From Haemophilus influenzae (lineage in GTDB: Bacteria > Pseudomonadota > Gammaproteobacteria > Enterobacterales > Pasteurellaceae): a DNA stretch of 64,000 bases. The notes beneath the pieces were generated by a model. It had not been told where the DNA came from, did not search any database, and was given only the letters and a program-made list of their open reading frames with translations. The DNA lies in the NCBI RefSeq assembly GCF_900475755.1, contig NZ_LS483411.1, positions 1,178,001 to 1,242,000 on the forward strand, read 5' to 3'. Positions 50,121 through 59,837 of this stretch are shown here, piece after piece (the first letter of the stretch is position 1; each line of letters begins with the position of its first letter). The position numbers and the translations under genes are program-made.

Positions 50121-51245
50121 ATGGAAGCCCTTAAGGATTTACGTTCTGAAATTGATTCGCTTGATCGCGAACTTATCCAACTTTTTGCTAAACGTCTTGA
50201 GTTGGTTTCTCAAGTCGGTAAAGTTAAACATCAACACGGATTACCTATTTATGCGCCAGAGCGTGAAATAGCAATGCTCCAAGCGCGTCGTTTAGAGGCT
50301 GAAAAAGCAGGCATTTCAGCAGATCTGATTGAAGATGTCCTACGCCGTTTTATGCGCGAATCTTATGCCAATGAAAACCAATTTGGCTTTAAAACCATCA
50401 ATCCTGATATTCACAAAATTGTTATTGTGGGCGGTTATGGTAAATTAGGTGGCTTATTTGCCCGCTATTTACGTGCATCTGGCTATCCAATTTCTATTTT
50501 AGATCGTGAAGATTGGACGGTAGCTGAAAGTATTTTAACGAATGCTGATGTCGTGATCGTTTCCGTCCCCATTAATCTCACCTTAGAAACAATTGAACGC
50601 TTAAAACCTTATTTAACGGAAAACATGCTACTTGCAGATTTAACCTCTGTTAAGCGTGAACCGCTAGCGAAAATGCTTGAAATCCATACTGGTGCTGTTT
50701 TAGGTTTACATCCAATGTTTGGGCCAGATATTGCAAGTATGGCAAAACAAGTAGTTGTGCGTTGTGATGGACGTTTCCCTGAACGTTACGAATGGTTACT
50801 TGAGCAAATTCAAATTTGGGGTGCAAAAATTTATCAAACCAATGCCACAGAACACGATCACAATATGACTTATATACAAGCCTTGCGCCATTTTTCGACT
50901 TTTGCGAATGGTTTACACCTTTCCAAACAGCCCGTTAATCTTGCTAATTTATTGGCGCTTTCTTCTCCTATTTATCGCTTAGAACTTGCGATGATCGGTC
51001 GCTTATTTGCGCAAGATGCAGAGCTTTACGCAGATATTATTATGGATAAGCCAGAAAATTTAGCGGTAATTGAAACGCTAAAACAAACTTACGACGAAGC
51101 CTTAACTTTCTTTGAAAAGAATGATCGTCAAGGTTTTATTGATGCTTTCCACAAGGTGCGTGACTGGTTTGGCGATTATTCCGAACAATTTTTAAAAGAA
51201 AGCCGTCAGTTATTGCAGCAGGCAAATGATTTGAAACAAGGGTAG
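50121..51245 (+). CDS. tyrA: Bifunctional chorismate mutase / prephenate dehydrogenase
   Basis: Channels chorismate to 4-hydroxyphenylpyruvate for tyrosine. The protein has 374 residues. An N-terminal AroQ chorismate mutase domain (about 1-90, [30 protein letters not shown]) is followed by an NAD-dependent dehydrogenase with a Rossmann [13 protein letters not shown] near residue 99, HPMFGPD near 195 and [12 protein letters not shown] near 244. I prefer the ATG at 50121, which follows AGGTGAG. A GTG three codons earlier (50112) is the alternative and may be the annotated start. I see no attenuator or TyrR box that I could defend. Confidence 0.96.
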   Translation: MEALKDLRSEIDSLDRELIQLFAKRLELVSQVGKVKHQHGLPIYAPEREIAMLQARRLEAEKAGISADLIEDVLRRFMRESYANENQFGFKTINPDIHKIVIVGGYGKLGGLFARYLRASGYPISILDREDWTVAESILTNADVVIVSVPINLTLETIERLKPYLTENMLLADLTSVKREPLAKMLEIHTGAVLGLHPMFGPDIASMAKQVVVRCDGRFPERYEWLLEQIQIWGAKIYQTNATEHDHNMTYIQALRHFSTFANGLHLSKQPVNLANLLALSSPIYRLELAMIGRLFAQDAELYADIIMDKPENLAVIETLKQTYDEALTFFEKNDRQGFIDAFHKVRDWFGDYSEQFLKESRQLLQQANDLKQG

Positions 51246-51249
51246 GGAA

Positions 51250-51279
51250 AGTGCGGTGAAATTTCACCGCAGTTTTTTA
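51250..51279. terminator. Terminator between convergent tyrA and queF
   Basis: The perfect 20-bp palindrome TGCGGTGAAATTTCACCGCA (51252-51271) is followed by TTTTTT. One arm carries the uptake core and the other a one-base variant (CCGCAGTT). It abuts the queF stop. Confidence 0.8.
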
Positions 51280-52116
51280 CTGTCTCGCCAATCTTAAATT
51301 TTCAGGTAAATTCTCAAAATTAGAGCGGAATGGATTAATGTCTAATCCGCCACGACGGGTATAGCGTGCGTAAACGGTGAGTTTTTCTGGTTTTGCGTAG
51401 TGCATTAAATCGCAAAAAATACGTTCGACACATTGTTCGTGGAATTCATTGTGTTGGCGGAACGATACAACGTAACGCAATAATTTTTCGTGATCGATTT
51501 TTTTACCAACATAGTGAATATGCAAGGTGCCCCAGTCAGGCTGATTGGTGATGAGGCAGTTAGATTTCAATAAATGGCTGACTAATTTTTCTTCGACAAT
51601 TTCATCTGATATGCAATCTTTCAGCCAATTAGCGTTAAATTCGTAGCTGGTAATTTCAATATCTTGTTCATCAATGCAATCGCCTTGTAAATGATCAATT
51701 TTTTGAGAATCATAAACTGCCATTGGATTTAACCGCACTTTTACATCGCCTTGCGCACATTCGCTTAAATCACGTTGCATAGTTTGTTGAACGGCGTTGA
51801 AGTCGGCAAATTTGCTTTGGTTAAAGCTATTTAAATAAAGTTTAAAACTTTTTGATTCAATCAAATTTTGGCTTTGATAATCCAGATAAATATCTGCGAT
51901 AGCCACTTGCGGTAAGCCTTTTTCGTTGAGCCACGAGATTTCATAAGCCGTCCAAATATCGGCGCCGATAGTAAATGGTTGGTTTTGAGTAATGCTCAAT
52001 CCATCACGATTTAACGCACGTGGCACAGGCTGTAATAAAGTGCGGTCATATTGAGAGGCGTATTCCGTTTTTTGACCGAGTTTTAAGGATTTTAAGCTGT
52101 TGTCTTGATAATTCAT
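51277..52116 (-). CDS. queF: NADPH-dependent 7-cyano-7-deazaguanine reductase
   Basis: Reduces preQ0 to preQ1 in queuosine biosynthesis. The protein has 279 residues, the two-domain (YqcD/QueF type II) form found in gammaproteobacteria. The catalytic cysteine lies in [20 protein letters not shown] near residue 190, and the QueF motif with the substrate-binding glutamate in [13 protein letters not shown] near 227. The start at 52116 (MNYQDNS) has GGAGAAAAG immediately upstream, so a longer in-frame form is rejected. Confidence 0.95.
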   Translation of the reverse strand: MNYQDNSLKSLKLGQKTEYASQYDRTLLQPVPRALNRDGLSITQNQPFTIGADIWTAYEISWLNEKGLPQVAIADIYLDYQSQNLIESKSFKLYLNSFNQSKFADFNAVQQTMQRDLSECAQGDVKVRLNPMAVYDSQKIDHLQGDCIDEQDIEITSYEFNANWLKDCISDEIVEEKLVSHLLKSNCLITNQPDWGTLHIHYVGKKIDHEKLLRYVVSFRQHNEFHEQCVERIFCDLMHYAKPEKLTVYARYTRRGGLDINPFRSNFENLPENLRLARQ

Positions 52117-52170
52117 CTTTTCTCCGATTAGGTGTTCGACTTTTGCAAATTTCGACACTTTATAAATTAA

Positions 52171-52956
52171 TTACAAAAAATTCCACGATAAATTCGAAAC
52201 TAATCGACAGGTATCGCATTTAAAATGAAAGGTATCAAAAATCGCATTTTTTAACGCCCAATTTGCACCACAAGAAGGGCAGCAACGGGATTTTTCAGAT
52301 TCTAAAGATTGCCCACCTACACGATATAAATAATAGTAAGTCGGTATGCCAGTTTCTTTTTCTATTTCTTGGGCTAAATAGCGCCCATGTTTTGAAAGTG
52401 TGCTTTGGTGCTCCGAAATTTCTGCCAAAGATTGTTGTTCTAATACCGCACCATTCATTTGTAGTTGATCGCAGGCTTGCCAATTTTCTTGCCATTTAAT
52501 CAGATCTTGGCTTAAGTGCGGTTGATTTTTTAGTTGTTTATATAAAGGGATGGGTGCGAAATTTTCTCCACTATGAATCGGCGAGCAACTTTGTAAATGA
52601 GTTGTGTAAAGCACTTGCCAAGCTGGCGATGTATTTTCAGCCGTTTGATCTGAATTGAAATCATCGCCCACAAGTTGAAAACCATCAAAAATTACACCGC
52701 ACTTTTCGGCTTCTTGTAATGCACGATTCACTTCTGTGTTATTATTTTGCGGGAAAAGACTATCTTGCTCAGGGCAAATGACACGCATAGCAAAACCTTG
52801 TGCGCCATCTTCTTCCGCTAAATATAAAGGAATTTCACGTCCGATAATTTGCCCGTTATACCGCCATTGATCGATCACTGCATTGAGTAAACGACTTTGT
52901 GATTCAATATTATTTTCGAGCGCAGTCAGGCGAAAATAAGTTTCGATTAAATACAT
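52171..52956 (-). CDS. DUF2310 zinc-ribbon protein
   Basis: A cytoplasmic protein of 261 residues from the DUF2310 / COG5595 family found mainly in Pasteurellaceae and relatives. The bulk has no recognised catalytic motif. The C-terminus holds a four-cysteine zinc ribbon (CPSCG near residue 226 and CDTC near 248), suggesting nucleic-acid or protein binding. It overlaps the 3' end of the sufE-like gene by 10 bp and so belongs to the leftward csdA-csdE series. Function unknown. Confidence 0.8.
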   Translation of the reverse strand: MYLIETYFRLTALENNIESQSRLLNAVIDQWRYNGQIIGREIPLYLAEEDGAQGFAMRVICPEQDSLFPQNNNTEVNRALQEAEKCGVIFDGFQLVGDDFNSDQTAENTSPAWQVLYTTHLQSCSPIHSGENFAPIPLYKQLKNQPHLSQDLIKWQENWQACDQLQMNGAVLEQQSLAEISEHQSTLSKHGRYLAQEIEKETGIPTYYYLYRVGGQSLESEKSRCCPSCGANWALKNAIFDTFHFKCDTCRLVSNLSWNFL

Positions 52957-53327
52957 AAATTTTTTAATTGCTGTCCGATTTGGTTTAAGCCGTTTAAACG
53001 CATTTCACTTAAACGTTGTGAAATGCCGAGTTCGCTAAAAAAGGCAATAATATCAAATGTATTCAATTCATCCGCTGTTTTACCATTGATTTTATTGAAT
53101 AAAATCCAAAGCAAGCCATTCATAATTCTGGCTTCGCTAAATCCGCTGAATTGAAAAGTGCGGTCATTTTTAGGCATAATTTGAAACCACATTTGTGCTT
53201 CGCAGCCAGTAATAGGTTGCATTTGAGCGAGTTCATTATCGCTTGGGCGAGATAAATTTTTGCCTGCTTGAATAATCAGGCGATAGCGATCTTCCCAATT
53301 TTTAGCTTGTTTTAATTGTTCTATCAT
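52947..53327 (-). CDS. csdE: SufE/CsdE-family sulfur acceptor
   Basis: A small cytoplasmic partner of a cysteine desulfurase that takes the persulfide sulfur and passes it on. The protein has 126 residues. The acceptor cysteine lies in PITGCEAQMWF near residue 49, and the RIMNGLLWILF helix follows near 78. It overlaps the desulfurase gene by 4 bp (ATGA type), so the pair is coupled as in E. coli csdA-csdE. Confidence 0.9.
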   Translation of the reverse strand: MIEQLKQAKNWEDRYRLIIQAGKNLSRPSDNELAQMQPITGCEAQMWFQIMPKNDRTFQFSGFSEARIMNGLLWILFNKINGKTADELNTFDIIAFFSELGISQRLSEMRLNGLNQIGQQLKNLCI

Positions 53328-54523
53328 TGTAATAAATCCAGTGCTTTATCTAAGGCGGTAAAGAATGCCTCCACATCTTCCTGCGTATTATAAGGCGCAA
53401 AAGAAAGACGCAATGTGGTGCGTTCGCCTAAGCGTGCTAAATAAGGTTGGGCACAATGTTCGCCCACACGAAGCGCAATATTTTGTTCGCTCAAAAGTGT
53501 AGAAAGATCGGAACAGTCAATGCCGTCAAATATAAAGCAAACAACGGTGCTTGGTTGAGGGGAATCGAATAATCGGCAATTCTCGTAAGATTTTAACCGC
53601 ACTTTGACGGATTCAGCCAAAGATATAGCGTGCTGTTCTGCTGCGGTAAAATCCCATTTTTGTAGCCAATCCAGCACCGCATTAAAGCCAATAACCCCAG
53701 CAATATTGGGTGTGCCAGCTTCTAAACGATAAGGCAATTCGGCAAAAGTAATACGCTCATTTGATACCCGATCAACCATTTTTCCACCGAAAAAGAGCGG
53801 TTGAAGTTGAGAAAGTGCGGTCAATTTTCCTGTTAAAACGCCAAGTCCATTTGGGCCATAAATTTTATGGGCAGAAAATGCGAGAAAGTCTGCATCTAAA
53901 TCTTGTAAATCAATTTTGATATAACTAATCGCTTGTGCAGCATCTACTAAAACCAATGCATGACTATGTTTTCTAACCAGTTGAATCAGGCGTTTAATCG
54001 GCTGTTCTGTGCCCGTGACATTTGAAACAAAATTCAGCGCAACCAGTTTTGTTTTTTCAGAAAGAGCTGAAATCAGCGCATTTTCATCAATTAGCCAATT
54101 ATCTAAAATCGGTAAAACTCGAATTTTTGCACCGCACTTTTTCGCCGTTTCATGCCAAGTGACAAAATTAGCGTGATGATCTGCTTGGCTAATCAGAATT
54201 TCATCTTCTGCATTTAATTGCGGCAGCAATCCATTTGCCACTAAGTTTATTGCGTGAGTTGTACCCGAAGTCCAAATAACAGTGCGTTTATCTTCTGCAT
54301 GAACCCATTCTTTAACCTGTGTGCGAGCCTGTTCATATTGCACAGTTTGGGCAGCATCATATTGGCTGCGATGCACCGAACCTGCAGACGCATAAAATTC
54401 AGCGGTGCGATCAATTAACACTTGAGGTTTTAATGCGGTGGCGGCGTTATCTAAATAAATAACCGCATCTTCACGTTGGAAATAGGGAAATTCTTGACGG
54501 AACGTTTGATAATCAAAAGCCAT
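53324..54523 (-). CDS. csdA: Group II cysteine desulfurase (CsdA/SufS-like)
   Basis: PLP enzyme that liberates sulfur from cysteine for Fe-S or tRNA/cofactor sulfur trafficking. The protein has 399 residues. The PLP lysine lies in AFSAHKIYGPNGLGVLTG near residue 223, the TSGTTHAINLVA phosphate-binding segment near 89, and the catalytic cysteine segment RVGEHCAQPYLARLG near 351-365. I chose the ATG at 54523 (MAFDYQTF); the frame is open further upstream, but that region overlaps the nuclease gene. The last codons of nuc overlap it by 11 bp. Confidence 0.92.
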   Translation of the reverse strand: MAFDYQTFRQEFPYFQREDAVIYLDNAATALKPQVLIDRTAEFYASAGSVHRSQYDAAQTVQYEQARTQVKEWVHAEDKRTVIWTSGTTHAINLVANGLLPQLNAEDEILISQADHHANFVTWHETAKKCGAKIRVLPILDNWLIDENALISALSEKTKLVALNFVSNVTGTEQPIKRLIQLVRKHSHALVLVDAAQAISYIKIDLQDLDADFLAFSAHKIYGPNGLGVLTGKLTALSQLQPLFFGGKMVDRVSNERITFAELPYRLEAGTPNIAGVIGFNAVLDWLQKWDFTAAEQHAISLAESVKVRLKSYENCRLFDSPQPSTVVCFIFDGIDCSDLSTLLSEQNIALRVGEHCAQPYLARLGERTTLRLSFAPYNTQEDVEAFFTALDKALDLLQ

Positions 54524-55007
54524 ATTGATTTTTCTCTTGTCTGCGCCATTGACTTGGTTCAATCGGATTATTGTCTGCCCAAAGACCAATTCCTTTGGCT
54601 TGTGCATTTTCTTGTGCTTGAAGATAAATCGGATCATGGGAATATTGCTTATAAGCCCATGCCATACCCTGTTTAACCATTTCTAAATTAATATTTTTAT
54701 CTTGATAATAAACAATCGCCAAGGTTCGTTGATAGCGATCTTTTCCTTTTAGTGAAAGACGTACGTTTTTTTGATAAACCAGATCAGACAAGGTTTTTTT
54801 CGATTTTTGCCCAAAGGCTTGAGATTTTTCTGGCGCATCAATTTCGGCTAAACGAACTTTAATGGATTTATTGCCTTTAGTGAGGCAAGTGAGCGTATCG
54901 CCATCACTAATTTTAACCACACGACACGTATTTTTTTCGCGAGAACAAGCAGAAAGTACGGTAAAAATAAGTAATAAACTCGCCAATAGTATTTTTCGAT
55001 TTATCAT
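54513..55007 (-). CDS. nuc: Thermonuclease-family secreted lipoprotein nuclease
   Basis: The protein is 164 residues. The signal peptide ends in lipobox LSAC (lipidated cysteine about residue 21). An SNase/OB-fold nuclease domain follows, with the calcium and catalytic residues visible: KISDGDTLTCL near residue 33, VRLAEIDAPEK near 50 and KGKDRYQRTLAIVYY near 86. It is probably an envelope-anchored non-specific nuclease, and in a naturally competent species it could act on external DNA or biofilm matrix (inference). It overlaps csdA by 11 bp. Confidence 0.9.
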   Translation of the reverse strand: MINRKILLASLLLIFTVLSACSREKNTCRVVKISDGDTLTCLTKGNKSIKVRLAEIDAPEKSQAFGQKSKKTLSDLVYQKNVRLSLKGKDRYQRTLAIVYYQDKNINLEMVKQGMAWAYKQYSHDPIYLQAQENAQAKGIGLWADNNPIEPSQWRRQEKNQYGF

Positions 55008-55121
55008 TTTGCAAAGTTTTTGATCTAAGTCTGGTTATTTTACCGAAAAAATGGCTCAAGTTAGCAAAAAAAGCGTAAAATAATTTTGAAATATTATGAA
55101 AATAGTTGAAAAAGGTTGTAT

Positions 55122-55544
55122 ATGATTCAAAAATTATTTTTATTAGTTCGTTCCTTGGTCATTTTATCCATTATGTTATATCTCGGAAATCTTATTGCTT
55201 ATTACATTCCAGCTGGCGTTCCGGGAAGCATTTGGGGATTATTGCTACTCTTTTTAGGTTTAACAACACGAGTAATTCATTTAAATTGGATTTATTTAGG
55301 TGCAAGTTTGCTAATTCGTTTTATGGCGGTGCTTTTTGTGCCAGTGAGTGTGGGAATTATCAAATATTCTGATTTATTGAGAGAGCAAGTTAATATTTTG
55401 CTTGTTCCTAATATTGTGAGTACTTGTGTCACGTTACTTGTTATAGGATTTTTCGGTCATTATTTGTATCAGGCGCAATCTTTTACACATAAACGCAAAA
55501 AAGTAATGAAACGTAGAGAAAATCAAGTAAAACAAGCGAATTAG
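55122..55544 (+). CDS. lrgA: LrgA/CidA-family holin-like protein
   Basis: An inner-membrane protein of 140 residues with four hydrophobic helices and a basic C-terminal tail. It contains the family segment [18 protein letters not shown] near residue 30. LrgA/CidA proteins pair with LrgB/CidB; they were first linked to murein hydrolase export and lysis, and more recent work on LrgAB-type pairs points to pyruvate or glycolate transport. I chose the ATG at 55122 with AAAAAGG six bases upstream; a TTG two codons before is rejected. It is followed by lrgB after 17 bp. Confidence 0.88.
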   Translation: MIQKLFLLVRSLVILSIMLYLGNLIAYYIPAGVPGSIWGLLLLFLGLTTRVIHLNWIYLGASLLIRFMAVLFVPVSVGIIKYSDLLREQVNILLVPNIVSTCVTLLVIGFFGHYLYQAQSFTHKRKKVMKRRENQVKQAN

Positions 55545-55561
55545 TATGTTAGGAAAGTTAT

Positions 55562-56257
55562 ATGCAGCAGTACATTATTTATTTTTATACATTTTTGACT
55601 ATTTTTGGATTTTGGCTAGCACTACAAATTAGTAAACGTTGGAAGTCAATGATTTTTAATACTTTTGTTTTAACAGTATTAATTTTGGCGGCGATTTTAG
55701 TGATAGGTAAGATTCCTTACGATGATTATATGGCAGGAAATGCGCCTATTAATAATTTACTTGGCTTGAGTATCGTCGCTCTTGCATTGCCTCTTTATGA
55801 ACAACTTCGTCAAATTGCCAAACAATGGAAAATTATTCTTTCAACGGTGGTTATAGCTTCTTTTTTAGCGATGTTAAGTGGTGGACTTTTAGCATTTCTT
55901 TTAGGTGCAACGCCCGAAATGATCGCAACAGTTTTACCTAAATCCATCACAACGCCTATTGCGATGGAAGTTTCTCGTCATTTAGGCGGCATTCCAGCCG
56001 TAACTGCAGTTGGTGTTGTGGTTGCTGGTTTGCAAGGATCGATATTTGGTTATCTTGTATTAAAAAAATTAGGTATTAAACATCAAGAAGCCATTGGGCT
56101 TTCTGTTGGTTCGGTTTCTCACGCACTTGGTACAGTAAGCTGTATGGAAACTAATCCAACTGCAGGCAGTTACAGTTCGATTTCTCTCGTGCTTTGTGGA
56201 ATTATTAGTTCTATTCTCGCCCCATTTGTATTTAAGCTGATTTATTTCTTTGTTTAA
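55562..56257 (+). CDS. lrgB: LrgB/YohK-family membrane protein
   Basis: The protein is 231 residues with about six to seven hydrophobic helices and the LrgB-family segments LPKSITTPIAMEVSRHLGG near residue 126 and GSVSHALGT near 183. It is the obligate partner of the preceding LrgA-like protein; the E. coli pair is YohJ-YohK. It has the same operon and the same uncertainty about transport versus lysis control. Confidence 0.88.
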   Translation: MQQYIIYFYTFLTIFGFWLALQISKRWKSMIFNTFVLTVLILAAILVIGKIPYDDYMAGNAPINNLLGLSIVALALPLYEQLRQIAKQWKIILSTVVIASFLAMLSGGLLAFLLGATPEMIATVLPKSITTPIAMEVSRHLGGIPAVTAVGVVVAGLQGSIFGYLVLKKLGIKHQEAIGLSVGSVSHALGTVSCMETNPTAGSYSSISLVLCGIISSILAPFVFKLIYFFV

Positions 56258-56272
56258 ATATCAATAAAAATT

Positions 56273-56331
56273 CAACCGCACTTTATTCATTCTAGATTTT
56301 GTTTGTTCTAGATAAAGTGCGGTTGTTTTTT
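56273..56331 (+). terminator. Terminator after lrgB from inverted uptake signals
   Basis: CAACCGCACTTTAT (56273-56286) pairs with its complement (56312-56325), enclosing a second small dyad (TCTAGA ... TCTAGA), then six T. This is a long composite hairpin. Confidence 0.82.
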
Positions 56332-56379
56332 ACGCTGAATGATTAGATAATGCAGAAAAACTAAATAAAACAAAGCGAT

Positions 56380-57735
56380 ATGAAATTACTTACGGTTAAT
56401 TCTTCTTGGACAGAACGTTTTCTACCCGATCCTCCACGCGAAAAAGATAATCGTCCACCATTTCGTCGCGATCGTGGGCGAATTTTACATTCTGCCGCCT
56501 TTCGTTGCTTACAAGCGAAAACCCAAATACACGCAATTGGCGAAAATGATTTTTATCGCACTCGCTTAACCCATTCTTTGGAAGTGGCTCAGATTGGCAG
56601 TAGTCTAGTTGCTCAGTTGAAATTTGTAGAAACCTTTGAAAGCCTTTCGCAAACATTAAATATTGATAAAAACGAGTTGCAAAAACAATTAAAACCTTTA
56701 TTGCCGAGTAACGATCTTATTGAGAGTTTGTGTTTTGCTCATGATATTGGGCATCCGCCTTTTGGGCATGGTGGCGAAACGGCATTAAATTATATGATGG
56801 CAGAGCAGGGCGGTTTTGAAGGCAATGCGCAAACCTTTAGAATTTTAACGAAACTTGAGCCTTATACTGAAAATGCAGGGATGAATCTAACGCGTAGAAC
56901 ACTATTGGGTGTCGTGAAATATCCTGCGTTGTTAGATGTGGCTTCGCCTCAATATGCAGAACTTAATTTTTCTCGCAATATTGATCCTCGTTTTGTGCGT
57001 ATTCACGATTGGATTCCAGGAAAAGGCATTTTCCGTGATGATTTAAAAATGTTTAATTGGTTGCTGGAAAATCTTTCTGAAAATGACCGCACTTTATTCT
57101 GTCAATTTAAAAAAGTGCGGGAAAATCCAGCTGAATCTTTACATACTCGGTTTAAATCGCTGGATTGCAGCATTATGGAATTAGCAGATGATATTGCCTA
57201 TGGCGTACATGATTTAGAAGATGCCATTGTGACTGGCGTGGTAAATCCTCATCAATGGCAAGCGGCACATTCCGCATTGAAACAAATTCCTTCAGCTTGG
57301 TTGCAAGAAAATATTGATTCAATTAGCCAACGACTTTTCTCTGATAAACATTTTGAACGAAAACAAGCCATTGGTGCATTGGTGAACTTTTTTATTACTA
57401 ATGTGCGGTGGAAATTAACGGCAAATTTTGATGAACCTTTGTTACGTTATAACGCAGAGTTGTCACCTGAAGTGATTATTGCACTTGGTGTATTTAAAAA
57501 ATTTGTTTGGGATTATGTTATTCGCAATGTGGATACTCAACGAATCGAATATAAAGGGCAGAGAATGCTGACAGAAATGTTCCAAATTTTTGAATCTGAC
57601 CCAGAGCGTTTATTACCAAGAAATACTGCAAATCGTTGGCGTAATGCACCAGAAGAAGGGAAAAAACGGATTATTTGCGATTATATTGCAGGTATGTCAG
57701 ATGCGCACGCCTTGCGGGTATATCAGCAACTTTGA
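56380..57735 (+). CDS. dgt: dGTP triphosphohydrolase-like HD protein
   Basis: HD-domain dNTPase of the Dgt family that hydrolyses dGTP to deoxyguanosine and tripolyphosphate. The protein has 451 residues. The HD metal ligands are visible as H in [13 protein letters not shown] near residue 63, HD in [16 protein letters not shown] near 119 and D in [12 protein letters not shown] near 268. The length fits the subgroup resembling E. coli dgt and the shorter YfbR-unrelated homologues, so strict dGTP specificity is inferred. Confidence 0.9.
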   Translation: MKLLTVNSSWTERFLPDPPREKDNRPPFRRDRGRILHSAAFRCLQAKTQIHAIGENDFYRTRLTHSLEVAQIGSSLVAQLKFVETFESLSQTLNIDKNELQKQLKPLLPSNDLIESLCFAHDIGHPPFGHGGETALNYMMAEQGGFEGNAQTFRILTKLEPYTENAGMNLTRRTLLGVVKYPALLDVASPQYAELNFSRNIDPRFVRIHDWIPGKGIFRDDLKMFNWLLENLSENDRTLFCQFKKVRENPAESLHTRFKSLDCSIMELADDIAYGVHDLEDAIVTGVVNPHQWQAAHSALKQIPSAWLQENIDSISQRLFSDKHFERKQAIGALVNFFITNVRWKLTANFDEPLLRYNAELSPEVIIALGVFKKFVWDYVIRNVDTQRIEYKGQRMLTEMFQIFESDPERLLPRNTANRWRNAPEEGKKRIICDYIAGMSDAHALRVYQQL

Positions 57736-57813
57736 CATTGAATTGATGGGATTTTTTATGCAAACTGTATAGAATAGTGCGGTTAATTTTCACTGAATTT
57801 TTATGGGGCAGTT

Positions 57814-59757
57814 GTGGCATTAATTAGTTTAACCAATGGATACCTTTCTTTTAGCGATGCACCTTTATTAGATCACGCAGAACTACATATTGAACCGAAT
57901 GAACGCGTTTGTTTAGTTGGGCGTAACGGCGCAGGTAAATCAACTTTATTGAAAATCATCGCAGGCGATGTGCTCATGGATGATGGCAAAATCCAATACG
58001 AAAAAGATCTTGTGGTTTCTCGTTTAGAACAAGACCCACCGCGTAATGCGCAAGGCAACATTTTTGATTATGTCGCGGAAGGCGTAGGGCATTTAACGGA
58101 TTTATTGAAAGAATATCATCATATTTCTGTTCAATTGGAAGAAAATTATAGTGATCAAATTTTAAGTCAATTAGAGCAAGTTCAGGCTAAATTAGAACAC
58201 GCTGATGGCTGGCGATTTGAAAATAAAATCAATGAAGTATTGTTAAAACTAGGTTTAAATCCAAACACAAAATTATCCGCACTTTCGGGCGGTTGGTTAC
58301 GCAAAGCGGCACTAGCACGCGCATTGGTGTGCGATCCTGATGTGTTATTACTTGATGAACCAACCAACCACTTGGATGTGGAAGCTATTGAATGGCTGGA
58401 GAATTTCTTACTGGATTTCCAAGGTAGCATTGTATTTATTTCCCATGACCGTTCTTTTATTCGCAAAATGGCAACACGCATTGTGGATTTAGATCGCGGT
58501 CAATTGCGGTCTTATCCAGGAAATTACGATTTATATTTAACCACAAAAGAAGAAAATCTACGCGTTGAAGCCTTGCAGAATGAATTATTTGATAAACGTC
58601 TAGCACAGGAAGAAGTGTGGATTCGCCAAGGTATCAAGGCTCGCCGTACAAGAAATGAAGGGCGAGTGCGAGCATTAAAAGCGATGCGTGAGGAACGCCG
58701 CCAACGCCGTGAGGTAATGGGAACAGCCAAATTACAGTTAGACACCTCAAGTCGTTCAGGCAAAATTGTCTTTGAAATGGAAAATGTGAGCTATGAAATC
58801 GCAGGAAAAACCTTATTAAAAGATTTTTCAACAACGATTTTACGTGGAGACAAAATTGCGCTTGTTGGGGCAAATGGCTGTGGGAAAACCACGTTCATTA
58901 AATTATTGCTGGGGGAAATTCAGCCAACATCAGGAAAAATTCGTTGTGGCACCAAATTAGACATTGCTTATTTTGACCAATATCGTGCTGATTTAGATCC
59001 CGAAAAAACCGTGATGGATAATGTAGCGGATGGCAAACAAGATATTGAAGTCAATGGTGTAAAACGCCATGTGCTAGGGTATTTGCAAGATTTCTTGTTC
59101 TCGCCAAAACGTGCAATGACGCCAGTTAAAGCCTTATCTGGGGGAGAGAGAAATCGTTTATTGCTCGCCAAATTACTGCTTAAACCAAATAATTTATTGA
59201 TTCTTGACGAACCGACCAATGATCTCGATGTAGAAACATTGGAGCTTTTAGAAGAAATTTTGACTGATTATCAAGGCACATTGTTAATTGTGAGCCACGA
59301 CCGTCAATTTATCGATAATACTGCGACAGAATGTTATTTATTCGAAGGTGAAGGGCGTTTGAATAAGTATGTGGGAGGATTCTTTGATGCGAAACAGCAA
59401 CAAGCCAATTTCTGGGCAAGTAAAGCAACAGAAGAACAAGTTAAAGCGAAGAAAACTGAACAGCTAAAAGAAGAAAGTTCGGTAAAAAATGACCGCACTT
59501 CTAAGCCGAAATCAGTGAAACTTTCTTATAAAGAACAACGTGAGCTAGAACAACTTCCACAACTATTGGAAGAATTAGAAACCAAAATCACCATACTGCA
59601 AGCTGAAATAGCCGATCCAGCATTTTTCCAACAATCTCACGATATTACCGATGCTAAATTAAAAGCATTATCGGATGCTGAAGCTGAATTAGAAAAGGCA
59701 TTTTTACGCTGGGAAGAATTGGAAGAAAAGAAAAATTTGGCTGACGGTAAAGCTTAA
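57814..59757 (+). CDS. uup: ABC-F ATPase Uup
   Basis: A soluble tandem ATPase of the ABC-F family, implicated in ribosome function and in suppressing transposon precise excision. The protein has 647 residues. Two ABC domains have Walker A GRNGAGKST near residue 36 and GANGCGKTT near 351, and signature motifs LSGGWLRK near 158 and LSGGERNR near 443. A charged linker separates them, and a Uup-type C-terminal coiled coil (about 560-647) binds DNA. The start codon is GTG at 57814. Confidence 0.94.
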   Translation: MALISLTNGYLSFSDAPLLDHAELHIEPNERVCLVGRNGAGKSTLLKIIAGDVLMDDGKIQYEKDLVVSRLEQDPPRNAQGNIFDYVAEGVGHLTDLLKEYHHISVQLEENYSDQILSQLEQVQAKLEHADGWRFENKINEVLLKLGLNPNTKLSALSGGWLRKAALARALVCDPDVLLLDEPTNHLDVEAIEWLENFLLDFQGSIVFISHDRSFIRKMATRIVDLDRGQLRSYPGNYDLYLTTKEENLRVEALQNELFDKRLAQEEVWIRQGIKARRTRNEGRVRALKAMREERRQRREVMGTAKLQLDTSSRSGKIVFEMENVSYEIAGKTLLKDFSTTILRGDKIALVGANGCGKTTFIKLLLGEIQPTSGKIRCGTKLDIAYFDQYRADLDPEKTVMDNVADGKQDIEVNGVKRHVLGYLQDFLFSPKRAMTPVKALSGGERNRLLLAKLLLKPNNLLILDEPTNDLDVETLELLEEILTDYQGTLLIVSHDRQFIDNTATECYLFEGEGRLNKYVGGFFDAKQQQANFWASKATEEQVKAKKTEQLKEESSVKNDRTSKPKSVKLSYKEQRELEQLPQLLEELETKITILQAEIADPAFFQQSHDITDAKLKALSDAEAELEKAFLRWEELEEKKNLADGKA

Positions 59758-59762
59758 AAAAT

Positions 59763-59786
59763 AACGCCCGAAAGGGCGTTTTTATT
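59763..59786 (+). terminator. Terminator of uup
   Basis: AACGCCC-GAAA-GGGCGTT followed by TTTATTT; a 7-bp stem with a GNRA tetraloop, 5 bp after the stop. Confidence 0.88.
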
Positions 59787-59837
59787 TAGAGGAAATATTG
59801 CACAGAATCAGATTTTAATTCTTTGCTAATTGACCAA

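Noticed and set aside
54513..54637. Longer CsdA starting upstream of 54523
   Set aside because: The extension overlaps the nuclease gene and lacks the normal desulfurase N-terminus, which begins MAFDYQTFRQEFPYF.
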